A DNA stretch of 40,619 nucleotides from Kiritimatiellia bacterium (GCA_017427485.1 JAFRSR010000105.1:1-40619), one strand, 5' to 3'. Counted from the first letter of the stretch, positions 7,643-15,907 are shown. Notes: generated from the letters alone by a model not told the origin. Made by a program: numbers and translations.

Positions 7643-8716
7643 ATGACATCGTGGAAGAAAGAGGAGATCGAAATCGCGGACGGTACGAAGGTGTTGGCCC
7701 AGATGCCGGTCATTGTCTCCGCGAGTCGTTCAACAGACATTCCGGCTTTCTATTCCGATTGGTTCATGGAACGATTGAAGGCCGGGTATGTGAAGTGGTT
7801 CAATCCGCTCAACGGCGTGCCGCTTTATGTGGGTTTCAAGAAGATGCGGTGCATCGTGTTCTGGTCGAAGAACCCAGGGCCGATGCTCGCACACCTCGAT
7901 GCGCTTGATGCCATCTGCCCGAACTACTACTTCCAGTTCACGCTCAACGACTACGACGCCGAACGCATTGAGCCGCGCGTTCCGCCGCTTGACGAGCGCG
8001 TGGAAACTTTCAAGCGATTGTCCGAGCGGGTGGGGAAAGATCGTGTCGTTTGGCGGTTTGATCCGCTGATCCTGACCGACAAACTCTCCGTCTCTGACAT
8101 TCTCGCGAAGGTCGAACGGCTGGGTGACCAGGTGGCGCAATACACCTCGCGGCTTGTATTCAGCTTCATCGACATCAACGCCTACAAAAAAGTTAGCGGC
8201 AATCTTAAGAAGGGCGGCGTCAACGCACGCGAGTTCACGCCGGATGAAATGTGTGCCGTGGCGCAACGTATCGGCGAATTGGCGAAGGGCTGGGGTGTCA
8301 CGGCGGCGACGTGCGGCGAAATCAAAGACCTTGACCAGTACGGCGTCGAACACAACCGCTGCATCGACGACCGGCTGATTGCGAAATGCTTCCATCATGA
8401 CGCCGAGTTCATGAAGTTCATCGGGGCCCAGTTTGTCCAGGGTGATATGTTCGGCGCGACCGAGGAAGAACGCCACGACCGTTGGGTTGTCTCCGACGAT
8501 ATCCACGCGAAGCATAAAGATTCCGGTCAGCGCCTCGCCTGCGGTTGCATCATGTCAAAGGACATCGGCGAGTACAACACCTGTCCGCATCTTTGCCATT
8601 ACTGCTACGCCAACACGAACAATGCAACGGCACTAGCCAACTGGAAACGCCACTGTGCTTGCCTTCACGCCGAGACGATAACAGGGAATACATCGGTAGA
8701 GGCGAGATGCGCATGA
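7643..8716 (+). CDS. DUF1848 family protein (radical-SAM-like Cys motif)
   Basis: 357 residues. The N-terminal part has V-I-V-S-A-S-R-S-T-D-I-P-A-F-Y and W-F-N-P-L-N; the middle has F-W-S-K-N-P-G-P, F-Q-F-T-L-N-D-Y and V-V-W-R-F-D-P-L-I-L-T. The C-terminus has a Cys cluster: C-G-C, then D-I-G-E-Y-N-T-C-P-H-L-C-H-Y-C-Y-A-N. This is the DUF1848 pattern. The clustered cysteines suggest an iron-sulphur or other metal site; the reaction is unknown. The ATG at 7643 has AAAGGG upstream and starts the conserved region; the open frame extends further 5' only as the repeat remnant described separately. The gene ends inside a short overlapping frame (8707-8847). Confidence 0.8.
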   Translation: MTSWKKEEIEIADGTKVLAQMPVIVSASRSTDIPAFYSDWFMERLKAGYVKWFNPLNGVPLYVGFKKMRCIVFWSKNPGPMLAHLDALDAICPNYYFQFTLNDYDAERIEPRVPPLDERVETFKRLSERVGKDRVVWRFDPLILTDKLSVSDILAKVERLGDQVAQYTSRLVFSFIDINAYKKVSGNLKKGGVNAREFTPDEMCAVAQRIGELAKGWGVTAATCGEIKDLDQYGVEHNRCIDDRLIAKCFHHDAEFMKFIGAQFVQGDMFGATEEERHDRWVVSDDIHAKHKDSGQRLACGCIMSKDIGEYNTCPHLCHYCYANTNNATALANWKRHCACLHAETITGNTSVEARCA

Positions 8717-8847
8717 AATGCATTGTCGAGCTCTTCGATGATGCCCCGTCGCGGCACCTTGCGTGGCAGGCCGTTCCGCTAATGGCGCTCGCCGCGAGGA
8801 ACAAGCCCCGGATGGGCAAATATACACCTTGTGAAAAGCCCGTGTGA
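8707..8847 (+). CDS. Short hypothetical ORF overlapping the DUF1848 end
   Basis: 46 codons, overlapping the last 10 bases of the DUF1848 gene. The peptide (MRMKCIVELFDDAP..., ending P-C-E-K-P-V) has a plausible beta-strand/helix start but matches no family I know. It could be a small protein or the truncated start of a lost gene. No good ribosome binding site. Confidence 0.3.
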   Translation: MRMKCIVELFDDAPSRHLAWQAVPLMALAARNKPRMGKYTPCEKPV

Positions 8848-8884
8848 AATATTCTTTTGGCAAATAAATAGAAGTAGGCACGGG

Positions 8885-8922
8885 TTGACGGTACGACTGA
8901 AAAAATGTATACTATTTCAGTC
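8885..8922 (+). promoter_or_regulatory. Antitoxin promoter with inverted-repeat operator
   Basis: TTGACG (8885-8890), 17 bp, TATACT (8908-8913) with a TG just before it. The dyad GACTGAAA (8895-8902) / TTTCAGTC (8915-8922) brackets the -10 box. AbiEi-type antitoxins are known to repress their own promoters by binding inverted repeats, so this is probably the autoregulatory operator. The start codon at 8924 is only 10 nt from the -10 box, so the mRNA should be leaderless. Confidence 0.8.
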
Positions 8923-8923
8923 A

Positions 8924-9541
8924 ATGAGAAAAGAAGGTTATTCATCTGCGATTCAAAATCGCATCAAGTGGGCGAAGGCGGGTAGCGTCTTTGCCATGGT
9001 TGATTTCGCCGATTTGGCACCTAACAATGCCGCAAATCGTGTTGTGACTCGGTTGGTGGCCGAGGGTGTTCTGACGCCAGTTCTTCGCGGCATCTACCAG
9101 AAACCTAAGTTCAGTAAGCTCCTCGGTGAGTATGTCTTGCCGTATGTCGAGGACGTGGCTGCGGCGTTGGCGCGAAAATGTGGATGGACGATCAGGGCGG
9201 ACGGCGACACGGCGCTCAATCAACTCGGTCTTTCCACGCAAGTCCCCGCCAACTGGGCGTACTTGAGTGACGGGCCGTACCGCAAGTATGCGTTTCAGGG
9301 AGGAACGATCGTTTTCAAGCATTCCGCAAATCGACTGCTCGGCAATCTTTCCCGCGAAGCGGCACTCGTCGTGCAAGCACTGCGTGCACTTGGGCGCGAA
9401 CACTTGACACATGAAACCCTGCAACGCCTTGCCGAACGGTTCGACAGGAAAACGTGGAAGCAGATTGAGGTTGAGTCGATTTGCGTATCCGACTGGATTC
9501 GTGAGGTCATTTCACAAGTCAGGGAGATTCGACATGAATAG
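8924..9541 (+). CDS. AbiEi-like (DUF6088) type IV antitoxin
   Basis: 205 residues. An N-terminal winged-helix region (G-S-V-F-A-M-V-D-F-A-D-L-A, then V-V-T-R-L-V-A-E-G-V-L-T-P-V-L-R-G-I-Y) is followed by the conserved core D-G-D-T-A-L-N-Q-L-G-L-S-T-Q-V-P-A and Y-L-S-D-G-P-Y-R, and an L-G-R-E-H-L C-terminal helix. This is the DUF6088/AbiEi pattern. In working systems the protein represses its operon and counters the nucleotidyltransferase toxin encoded next. The next gene starts 8 nt inside this one (ATG at 9534), the usual coupling, but that toxin gene is deleted internally, so this antitoxin appears orphaned. The ATG at 8924 follows the promoter directly. Confidence 0.8.
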   Translation: MRKEGYSSAIQNRIKWAKAGSVFAMVDFADLAPNNAANRVVTRLVAEGVLTPVLRGIYQKPKFSKLLGEYVLPYVEDVAAALARKCGWTIRADGDTALNQLGLSTQVPANWAYLSDGPYRKYAFQGGTIVFKHSANRLLGNLSREAALVVQALRALGREHLTHETLQRLAERFDRKTWKQIEVESICVSDWIREVISQVREIRHE

Positions 9542-9910
9542 CATCATTGTACGAGCCACACAGGATGAACTGAAGGTGCTTTTTTCAAATGTGTCGGCAA
9601 AGATTGGACTTTCGCCCGGTGCCTCTGCCAGTCCGACGTGAAGGAACGGGCGTTCGGCGACATCCCGCTTCGCGATGCCGTCGTCGCCTTCAAGCGCAAG
9701 TTCTACCGCTGCAACTGGGCACATTACGAACTGGCGACGGCGGCGGCGATCTCGCTCATGCCGCCCGAACATGCGCTGTCGGCACTGGAGTCCGACTATC
9801 GGCACATGCAGAACATGATTTTCGGTCCGCGTCCGCCATTCTCCGAGATCGTAGATATGGTTCGCAATCTCGAGGCGGAAATTCACGGGAAAGGCGCTCG
9901 CGTGAATTGA
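9534..9910 (+). pseudogene. AbiEii-like nucleotidyltransferase toxin, core deleted
   Basis: The first 29 codons (9534 onwards: M-N-S-I-I, then a D-E-L-K-V-L-F-S-N-V-S-A-K-I-G-L-S-P helix) match the start of AbiEii toxins. They run out of frame at 9639-9641. From about 9617 another frame continues to 9910 and matches the family's C-terminus: F-Y-R-C-N-W-A-H-Y-E-L-A, L-M-P-P-E-H, D-Y-R-H-M-Q-N-M-I-F-G, then an E-A-E-I-H tail. The whole catalytic middle (G-S-x10-D-x-D nucleotidyltransferase core and kinase-like motifs, typically about 150 residues or more) is missing. This is an internal deletion plus frameshift, leaving no toxin activity. Confidence 0.75.
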
Positions 9911-10147
9911 TTTGGTGTCTTATCAACGCGCTGACCTGCTCTTCCGCCAGAAGGACGCAGGGGACATGCCGCAAAGACGCGCGGCGGTTCGCACCGAAAT
10001 CTCACGGATGCGATAACGCTGGGTCGGCGATGAACACGGCGAGCAGGCCATGGTCGCGTCGAGAAGCAGTATATCGAGGACGTGCACATCAAAACAGGTC
10101 GATCTGTTTTGACACTTTACCACCAACCACAGACAACGAAAATATGC
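9911..10147. other. Degenerate region with a 9-bp inverted repeat
   Basis: No intact gene. A plus-strand frame right after the toxin stump (L-L-F-R-Q-K-D-A-G-D-M-P-Q-R-R, stop near 10015) lacks a start and looks like debris. At 10089-10112 the dyad TCAAAACAG-gtcgat-CTGTTTTGA contains a TTGACA at its right edge, but this is 33 bp from the next -10 box, too far to be its -35. It may be a leftover operator. Confidence 0.4.
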
Positions 10148-10153
10148 TATACT
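10148..10153 (+). promoter_or_regulatory. Extended -10 box of the copy-2 short ORF
   Basis: TGC-TATACT lies 6 nt before the ATG at 10160, so a transcript would begin at or next to the start codon. Confidence 0.55.
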
Positions 10154-10159
10154 ATCGCC

Positions 10160-10273
10160 ATGAAACTTTGTGGGAAAAGCATAGGGTCGCGGGAATGTGC
10201 GCAGGATAAGGTCGCTGGGTCGTCCAAGCGCACCTTCCTTGTCGCGGGCATGGGCACTTCCCGGCGGTGCTGA
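10160..10273 (+). pseudogene. 37-codon ORF with the ring-nuclease-like fragment (copy 2, frameshifted)
   Basis: It starts directly after the -10 box. The tail K-R-T-F-L-V-A-G-M-G-T-S matches copies 1 and 3. One base is missing in the Ser-Pro codon region (near 10259-10261), which shifts the frame and ends the ORF early. The nucleotide match resumes out of frame up to 10280 (the A-V-L-T-E-T codons). The rest of the gene is absent; the promoter of the DUF4062 gene follows. Confidence 0.5.
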
Positions 10274-10305
10274 CAGAGACGGAGTGCAAGCATCGGAAAA
10301 TTTGA

Positions 10306-10311
10306 TATACT
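10306..10311 (+). promoter_or_regulatory. -10 box of the DUF4062 gene
   Basis: TATACT within TTTGATATACTTTGCC, a stretch almost identical to the one before the small secreted gene (3527-3542). The ATG follows 18 nt later with GGAG in between. Confidence 0.55.
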
Positions 10312-10329
10312 TTGCCGTGGAGACAAGGC

Positions 10330-11841
10330 ATGAGCCAACGCATTTTCATCAGTAGCGTCCAACGCGAGTTCGCGAAGGAACGCAAGGCGCTCGCCGAGTA
10401 CGTGCGCAAGGACGCGATACTCGGGCGATTCTTTGACGTGTTTCTTTTCGAGGAAGTCCCGGCGCAAGAGCGCAAGGCCGACGGCGTCTATTTGGCGGAA
10501 GTTGACGCATGCGACATCTACCTCGGTATCTTCGGCCACACGTACGGCAACGTTGATTCGTCCGGCGTCTCGGCTACCGAGCGCGAATATCTGCGGGCGG
10601 CGAAGCGCCACAAGACGCGCATCTGCTTCATCGATAAGTCCGCTGGCGACACCGAGCCGCGACAGGCTGCGTTCATTTCCAGGGTCAGCGAAGATGTCGT
10701 CCGCAAGGGGTTTGTCGGCTACGATGACCTGCGGACGGCGGTTTACGCCGCGCTCGCCAAGTGCCTGGAAGACAAAGGGTTCATAAACGTCCTTCCGTTC
10801 GATGCGTCAAAGACGGCGGGTGTGACGATGAAAGACCTGAGCGTCGTGAAGATGCGCGACTTCATCCGCACGGCCCGCGAGAAGCGACAGTTTCCTTTTC
10901 CTGTGAATGTGCCGATAGAGCAGCTCCTTATGGCACTTGAGTTGCTGGACGACGATGGCAGACTGCTCAATCCAGCCGCGCTGCTTTTTGGGAAACGGCC
11001 GCAGAAGTTCTTCATCACTTCTGAGGTGAAGTGTGCTCAGTTCTACGCAGATAGGGTGTCTAAGCCAATGGCCGACCATCAAATTTACACAGGAGATGTT
11101 TTCGAACTTGTTGATCAGGCAACGCGGTTCGTGATGACGCACATCTCCAACTGGGTCGGTACACGGGAGACTGGTGACACGGCGGAAGTCCCCACAAAGT
11201 TCGAGTTGCCGTATGACGCCGTGAAAGAGGCCATCGTCAACGCAGTCGTCCACCGAGACTACACGAGCAACGCGAGCGTCCAGGTGATGCTCTTCAAAGA
11301 TCGACTCGAAGTGTGGAGTCCCGGCGGATTGCCGCGCGGCATGACCATCGGCAAGCTCTTCGCGGCGCACAAGTCGGTACCGGTCAATCCGCTTCTTGCA
11401 CGGGCGATGTATCTCAAGGGCTACATTGAGAAGTCCGGTACTGGTACTGGTGACATGATCGCGAAGTGCGCCAGTTGGGGAGTTCCGGCCCCCGAGTGGT
11501 ACGAGGACGACCCCGACGACTTCCGCGTCGTCCTGAAACGTCCTGCTTCCGAGACAAATATAGAAAAGACTAAGGTGAAAACTAGGGTAGAAACTAGGGT
11601 AGAAACTAGGGTGGAAACTGGGGTGAAGAGTTCGGTGGAAAGTTCGGTGAAAAAGTTGTCGAGTGCCCAAAAAATAATGACCTATCTTGCGGCCAATCCC
11701 ATGGCAACGGCGCATGAACTCTCAATCGTGGTAAATTTAACAGTGAAGGGCGTAGAATGGAATCTTAAGGCCTTGACGGAATCTGGTCGTATCCGCCATG
11801 TTGGTCCGACCAAGGGCGGCCATTGGGAGGTGATCGGATGA
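10330..11841 (+). CDS. DUF4062 + RecG-like ATPase + winged-helix protein
   Basis: 503 residues in three parts. Residues 1-150: DUF4062 (R-I-F-I-S-S-V-Q-R-E-F; D-A-C-D-I-Y-L-G-I-F-G; a T-E-R-E-Y helix), a domain of the TIR/Rossmann type often found in signalling and defence proteins. Residues 165-410: the GHKL-type ATPase of AlbA/RecG-like regulators (L-P-Y-D-A-V-K-E-A-I-V-N-A-V-V-H-R-D-Y near 300, S-P-G-G-L-P near 330, K-S-G-T-G-T-G near 372). Residues 414-442: a linker of four-residue T-R-V-E repeats. Residues 450-503: a winged helix ending G-G-H-W-E-V-I. It probably senses a ligand and controls DNA or a partner; the actual role is unknown. The ATG at 10330 has GGAG upstream and gives the exact DUF4062 start. 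Its stop overlaps the next start (ATGA). Confidence 0.8.
   Translation: MSQRIFISSVQREFAKERKALAEYVRKDAILGRFFDVFLFEEVPAQERKADGVYLAEVDACDIYLGIFGHTYGNVDSSGVSATEREYLRAAKRHKTRICFIDKSAGDTEPRQAAFISRVSEDVVRKGFVGYDDLRTAVYAALAKCLEDKGFINVLPFDASKTAGVTMKDLSVVKMRDFIRTAREKRQFPFPVNVPIEQLLMALELLDDDGRLLNPAALLFGKRPQKFFITSEVKCAQFYADRVSKPMADHQIYTGDVFELVDQATRFVMTHISNWVGTRETGDTAEVPTKFELPYDAVKEAIVNAVVHRDYTSNASVQVMLFKDRLEVWSPGGLPRGMTIGKLFAAHKSVPVNPLLARAMYLKGYIEKSGTGTGDMIAKCASWGVPAPEWYEDDPDDFRVVLKRPASETNIEKTKVKTRVETRVETRVETGVKSSVESSVKKLSSAQKIMTYLAANPMATAHELSIVVNLTVKGVEWNLKALTESGRIRHVGPTKGGHWEVIG
11578..11651 (+). repeat. In-frame 12-bp tandem repeat
   Basis: About six units of AAACTAGGGTAG and drifted forms (ending AAAGTTCGGTGA) encode the T-R-V-E / S-S-V-E linker between ATPase and winged helix. 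Such repeats expand and shrink by slippage and set the linker length. Confidence 0.8.
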
Positions 11842-11951
11842 AGTCGGCCAATCGCACAATCCTTATCGCAGGCATGGGCACCTCTCCGGCGGTGCTCACG
11901 GAGACGGTCTGGGGTGGATTTGGTATAATATTGCGTAAAGACGAAAGCTGA
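11838..11951 (+). pseudogene. Truncated ring-nuclease-like gene start (copy 3)
   Basis: The ATG overlaps the DUF4062 stop (ATGA), the usual coupling of a second operon gene. The peptide starts M-K-S-A-N-R-T-I-L-I-A-G-M-G-T-S-P and continues A-V-L-T-E-T-V-W, the best preserved of the three copies. After Trp the match ends; the sequence runs into the next promoter and a stop at 11949-11951. It resembles the N-terminus of CRISPR-associated NE0113/TIGR02584-type proteins. The original operon was probably DUF4062 plus this gene, later cut by arrival of the methylase unit. Confidence 0.55.
11924..11929 (+). promoter_or_regulatory. Extended -10 box of the methylase gene
   Basis: TTTGG-TATAAT, 32 nt before the methylase ATG at 11962. 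No clear -35. Confidence 0.6.
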
Positions 11952-11961
11952 AAGCGGTAAT

Positions 11962-14900
11962 ATGGCGAAGCGACAAAATAGGATAGAAACTGTATCGGAT
12001 GGGGCTGAAAAGCTCTTGGTCGAGATGGTTTGCAGATTCTCGGTAAAGCGGGCGGTCGATTGGCTGCGCGTGAAGTTTCCGTCGTTCGACACCTCGCACG
12101 GCGAACCGCTGGAATGTGCGGCAACCAAGAACGAGAAAGACTATTTTGCTGAAGCGCAGTTGCTGGGGTTTGTGGGAAGGTTGCCTGATGGTGATTCTAA
12201 TCGCCCGCTGGTGGTCGCGGCAATCAAGATGAAGCGTGAGTTGACCGAGCGCACGAGCCGCCTTGTGCAGTTCAACTATGCGAAGAAGGTCTTGCAAGGC
12301 GCGATTGCAAAGAGTGCACTTGGCTTTTCTGGGATTCCTTCGCAGGGGCTTTTCTTCTTCTACGACAAAGACGGCTATTTCAGATTGTCGCTCGTCACGG
12401 CGGAGTTGGAAAAGCGCAAATTGAAGTGGAACGAGGCAAAGCGGCAGAGCTTCTACATTGAACCAGGCGCGGCTAACAATATCGTCAAGCGCCGGCTTGC
12501 CAATCTCATACGTTCATTCGCAGACGTCAAAAACGCCTTTTCCGTCGAGCAACTCACGAAGGAGTTTTACCGCAAGCTCTTCGACTGGTATTCGTGGGCG
12601 ATGGAACCTGCGACAAACGTTTATTTCCCGAACGACCTGTCCGATGACACGGATGATCGCAAATACAACAATGAAGCGGTCATCCGCCTCATTACGCGGC
12701 TCATGTTCACGTGGTTCATTCGTCAACGCAAGCTTGTGCCGGATGCGCTGTTTGACCGCGAGGGTGCGGCGGGACTCCTTAAGAAGTTCGACGCCGACTC
12801 AATGGAGCAGGACAACTACTATCGTGCCATCCTGCAGAACCTCTTTTTCGCCACGTTCAACTGTCAGCCAGCGAAGCGTCGGTTCATCCATACGTTTCAG
12901 GGCAAGAGTGGCGAACGCCATGTGACGACGCTTTATCGCTATGAACGCGAATTCAAGGGCGGCGACGGCAGCGCGTTCAAGGCGTTGATGAAGACGGTGC
13001 CGTTCCTCAACTGTGCGCTTTTTGACTGCCTTGACAAGAAGGAGCGCGAGGGGGACGGCGGGCGCGAGCTTTACTTTGACGGCTTCAGCGGCGAGCAGGG
13101 ACATGCTGCGCATCTGCCGAACGGGCTGTTCTTCGACGACGAGCGTGGCATAATCAGCCTTTTCAATCGCTACGAGTTCACGGTCAACGAGAATGATGCC
13201 GACGATTCGGATGTCGCTCTCGATCCTGAGTTGCTCGGCAAGGTGTTTGAAAACCTTCTTGGCGCGTTTAATCCCGAGACACAGGAAACGGCGAGAAAGG
13301 CGACAGGCAGTTTCTACACGCCGCGCGAGATCGTGGACTACATGGTTGAAGAGTCGCTGAAGGGGTATTTGAGAGGAAAACTGGAGGATGAAACCAGCGC
13401 TCTGGCGGTCAAATTGTCCGACCTTTTCGATCGCAACAAGGCTGCCGAGGGAGAGCCGACGCTTTTCTCGAAAAAAGAAGAAGCGGCGCTCTTGGACGCG
13501 CTTTACAGCTGTAGGATACTTGACCCCGCCTGCGGCTCGGGCGCCTTCCCGATGGGCGTGCTTCATTGCATGGTGAGGCTGTTGACGCGCCTTGATCCGC
13601 AGAATGTTTCGATTCGGGAACGGCTTTTGAAGCGCTATCGCGAGGACAAGGCAGGCTTGACGATAGAGGAGGTTCGTGCCGCCGCTCTTGCCGAGCTTGA
13701 GGCCCGATTTAAGGAAGGCCAGCACTATCCCGACTACGAACGAAAGCTCTATCTTATCGAGAACTGCATCTATGGCGTTGACATTCAGCCGATTGCGACG
13801 CAGATATCGAAGCTTAGGTTTTTCATTTCGCTTCTCTGCGACCAGTTGAGAACGAGCTACGACCCGACAGCGGAGAACTTCGGGCTTCTTTCTCTCCCGA
13901 ATCTGGAGGCGAAGTTTGTCTGCGCCAATACACTGATTTCACTGCCGGAGGTCGGTGCGCTTGACGCTTCCATCGGCAATATTGCCGAACTGCGGCATGA
14001 CCTTCAGGCGAACCGCCACAAGATATTCAGTGCGAGATCGACGAGCACCAAGGAGAAGTACAAGACCCGCGATCTCGCCATCCGCGACGCCATCAGAAAG
14101 GAAGTGCGCGATTCGCTGTCAAAGCCTGATGAAGAGGCGATCAAGGAATGGCGCGAGAAGATTGACGAGGCGAAAAAGCGACGCGAAGCGGTAGCGGAAC
14201 CAGACTGGGAGGAGGTCACCGAGCCGGCGCAGATGAACCTTTTTGGTGAGACCATTTCACAGCCGATGCTCGTCAAGCGCGACCGCAACGCGAAGAAGCG
14301 GGAAGCGATAGACGCGGAGATCGATTGGTTGAAGAGGGCGATTGCAAAGGAACAAGCCAAGGGCGACCTGTCGAATGTCGGCGCGGCGACACGCTATGCC
14401 GACATGGTCGCCGGATGGGATCCCTACGATCAGAACAAGTCTGAAGGCTGGTTCGATCCCGAATGGATGTTCAACATCACCGGCGGTTTTGATGTGGTCA
14501 TCGGCAACCCGCCGTATGTACTTATAAGTAAAGATGAATATAAAGAGAAATACAGCGATTACTTTCATTATCAAGAGGGAAAGATAGACCTTTACAGATT
14601 GTTCATCGAAAAGGCATTTGCATCACTGGCAAAAGAAAAGGAAGGTGTTGTTTCGTATATAACCCCAAATACATTTCTGACAATACCTAGTTGTGTGGCT
14701 TTGAGAAAATATATCATTGAGCATCGTACCCTCAATAGGATTGTTGATTTCACAAGCAATGTATTTGATGGCGTAAGTGTAAATAGCGTGGTGTTTGTAG
14801 CATCAACAGCGTTGCCAGACTGCAATCATGAGATTGAGATATCGACCAATGGCGATTGGGGGAATAGCTATTTGATTCACCTTTCGGATTGTCAAAGCAA

Positions 14901-15897
14901 TGGTTATGCCATCAAGATATTTGCTAATCCTCTTGTCGTTAGTATTGTCGATAAGATGCGACAGAAATCTCCATTTGCCGACTGGAATACGGAAATCTGT
15001 CTTGGGGTGCAACCCTATCACAACAGCATTCACACAAAGAGACAGATGGAAGCAAGATTCTTGCACGCTGATCACCCCAAGAACAAAAATTATTTGCAGG
15101 AATTAGGCGGAAGAGATATACCGCGATATGGGGTTCCAATTGGGCGTGGGGTATGGTTGGATTATTCAGCGGAACTGTATATGAAGCCAGATATAAGATT
15201 CTTCACGGGCGAAAGAATTATTCTTAGAGAAATACCATCTTCAACTCTGATGGCTACGCTCACAAGCGAGAAGATGTTGGTTAACAAATCATGTTACATA
15301 ATTAGGATAGAGGCAGGGCATCTGGCTTATTGTTATCTATTAGGGGTCTTAAATTCTCGTGCCATTGGTTTTTGGGTGGCGAATGAAGGTGACAAGGCGA
15401 ATCAAAATCTTTTTCCTAGAATAACAATGGCAGCAATCAAGCGGTTGCCGATACCCGCCGCCATTTTTGCGACCTCTGGGACATATAGGACGAATGGGAC
15501 GAGTGGGGCCGTGGCCAATGGTAGCGCGGGGAAGGGAGATGGCTCGATAGCTTGCCAAAAGAAAGGCGCAGTAGCCTCCGTTGTCGCAGATGTCCCAGGT
15601 TCCGGCGCAGAACCCAACGCTGCTGCGCAGATCGCCGCGCTCGTTGATCGTATTCTTGAGGCGAAAAAGGCCGATCCCGCTGCCGACACCACGAAGCTTG
15701 AAGCAGATATAGACGCTCTCGTTTACAAGCTCTATGGCCTGACCGATGAAGAGATTGCAGTGGTTGAGGGCAAGGATAAAGCCACTCAAAAGACCTTGAG
15801 TGCCGATTCGCAAGCCCCAGCCACCCCGCCTCGCAAGCGTGGGCGCGTAGCCGTCGCAGAAGAACATGCAACAGATGATGACGAGGTGTTGGAATAG
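11962..15897 (+). CDS. Eco57I-type adenine-specific DNA methyltransferase (restriction-system subunit)
   Basis: 1311 residues. The N-terminal 400 are family-specific and include a helical region. Then: D-P-E-L-L-G-K-V-F-E-N-L-L (near 421), T-G-S-F-Y-T-P-R-E-I-V-D-Y-M (near 448), the SAM motif D-P-A-C-G-S-G-A-F-P (near 521), G-V-D-I-Q-P-I-A-T-Q-I-S-K-L-R (near 607) and the catalytic N-P-P-Y (near 849). It should methylate adenine N6 in a specific site. The part after N-P-P-Y (about 14520-15430), the expected target-recognition region, is clearly more AT-rich than the rest, which fits replacement by transfer. The C-terminus has a Gly/Thr/Ala-rich low-complexity linker and a helical tail. I see no nuclease motif; the PLD-helicase at 20691 is the likely partner. 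TATAAT at 11924. Confidence 0.88.
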   Translation: MAKRQNRIETVSDGAEKLLVEMVCRFSVKRAVDWLRVKFPSFDTSHGEPLECAATKNEKDYFAEAQLLGFVGRLPDGDSNRPLVVAAIKMKRELTERTSRLVQFNYAKKVLQGAIAKSALGFSGIPSQGLFFFYDKDGYFRLSLVTAELEKRKLKWNEAKRQSFYIEPGAANNIVKRRLANLIRSFADVKNAFSVEQLTKEFYRKLFDWYSWAMEPATNVYFPNDLSDDTDDRKYNNEAVIRLITRLMFTWFIRQRKLVPDALFDREGAAGLLKKFDADSMEQDNYYRAILQNLFFATFNCQPAKRRFIHTFQGKSGERHVTTLYRYEREFKGGDGSAFKALMKTVPFLNCALFDCLDKKEREGDGGRELYFDGFSGEQGHAAHLPNGLFFDDERGIISLFNRYEFTVNENDADDSDVALDPELLGKVFENLLGAFNPETQETARKATGSFYTPREIVDYMVEESLKGYLRGKLEDETSALAVKLSDLFDRNKAAEGEPTLFSKKEEAALLDALYSCRILDPACGSGAFPMGVLHCMVRLLTRLDPQNVSIRERLLKRYREDKAGLTIEEVRAAALAELEARFKEGQHYPDYERKLYLIENCIYGVDIQPIATQISKLRFFISLLCDQLRTSYDPTAENFGLLSLPNLEAKFVCANTLISLPEVGALDASIGNIAELRHDLQANRHKIFSARSTSTKEKYKTRDLAIRDAIRKEVRDSLSKPDEEAIKEWREKIDEAKKRREAVAEPDWEEVTEPAQMNLFGETISQPMLVKRDRNAKKREAIDAEIDWLKRAIAKEQAKGDLSNVGAATRYADMVAGWDPYDQNKSEGWFDPEWMFNITGGFDVVIGNPPYVLISKDEYKEKYSDYFHYQEGKIDLYRLFIEKAFASLAKEKEGVVSYITPNTFLTIPSCVALRKYIIEHRTLNRIVDFTSNVFDGVSVNSVVFVASTALPDCNHEIEISTNGDWGNSYLIHLSDCQSNGYAIKIFANPLVVSIVDKMRQKSPFADWNTEICLGVQPYHNSIHTKRQMEARFLHADHPKNKNYLQELGGRDIPRYGVPIGRGVWLDYSAELYMKPDIRFFTGERIILREIPSSTLMATLTSEKMLVNKSCYIIRIEAGHLAYCYLLGVLNSRAIGFWVANEGDKANQNLFPRITMAAIKRLPIPAAIFATSGTYRTNGTSGAVANGSAGKGDGSIACQKKGAVASVVADVPGSGAEPNAAAQIAALVDRILEAKKADPAADTTKLEADIDALVYKLYGLTDEEIAVVEGKDKATQKTLSADSQAPATPPRKRGRVAVAEEHATDDDEVLE

Positions 15898-15907
15898 GGA
15901 GGGATGG

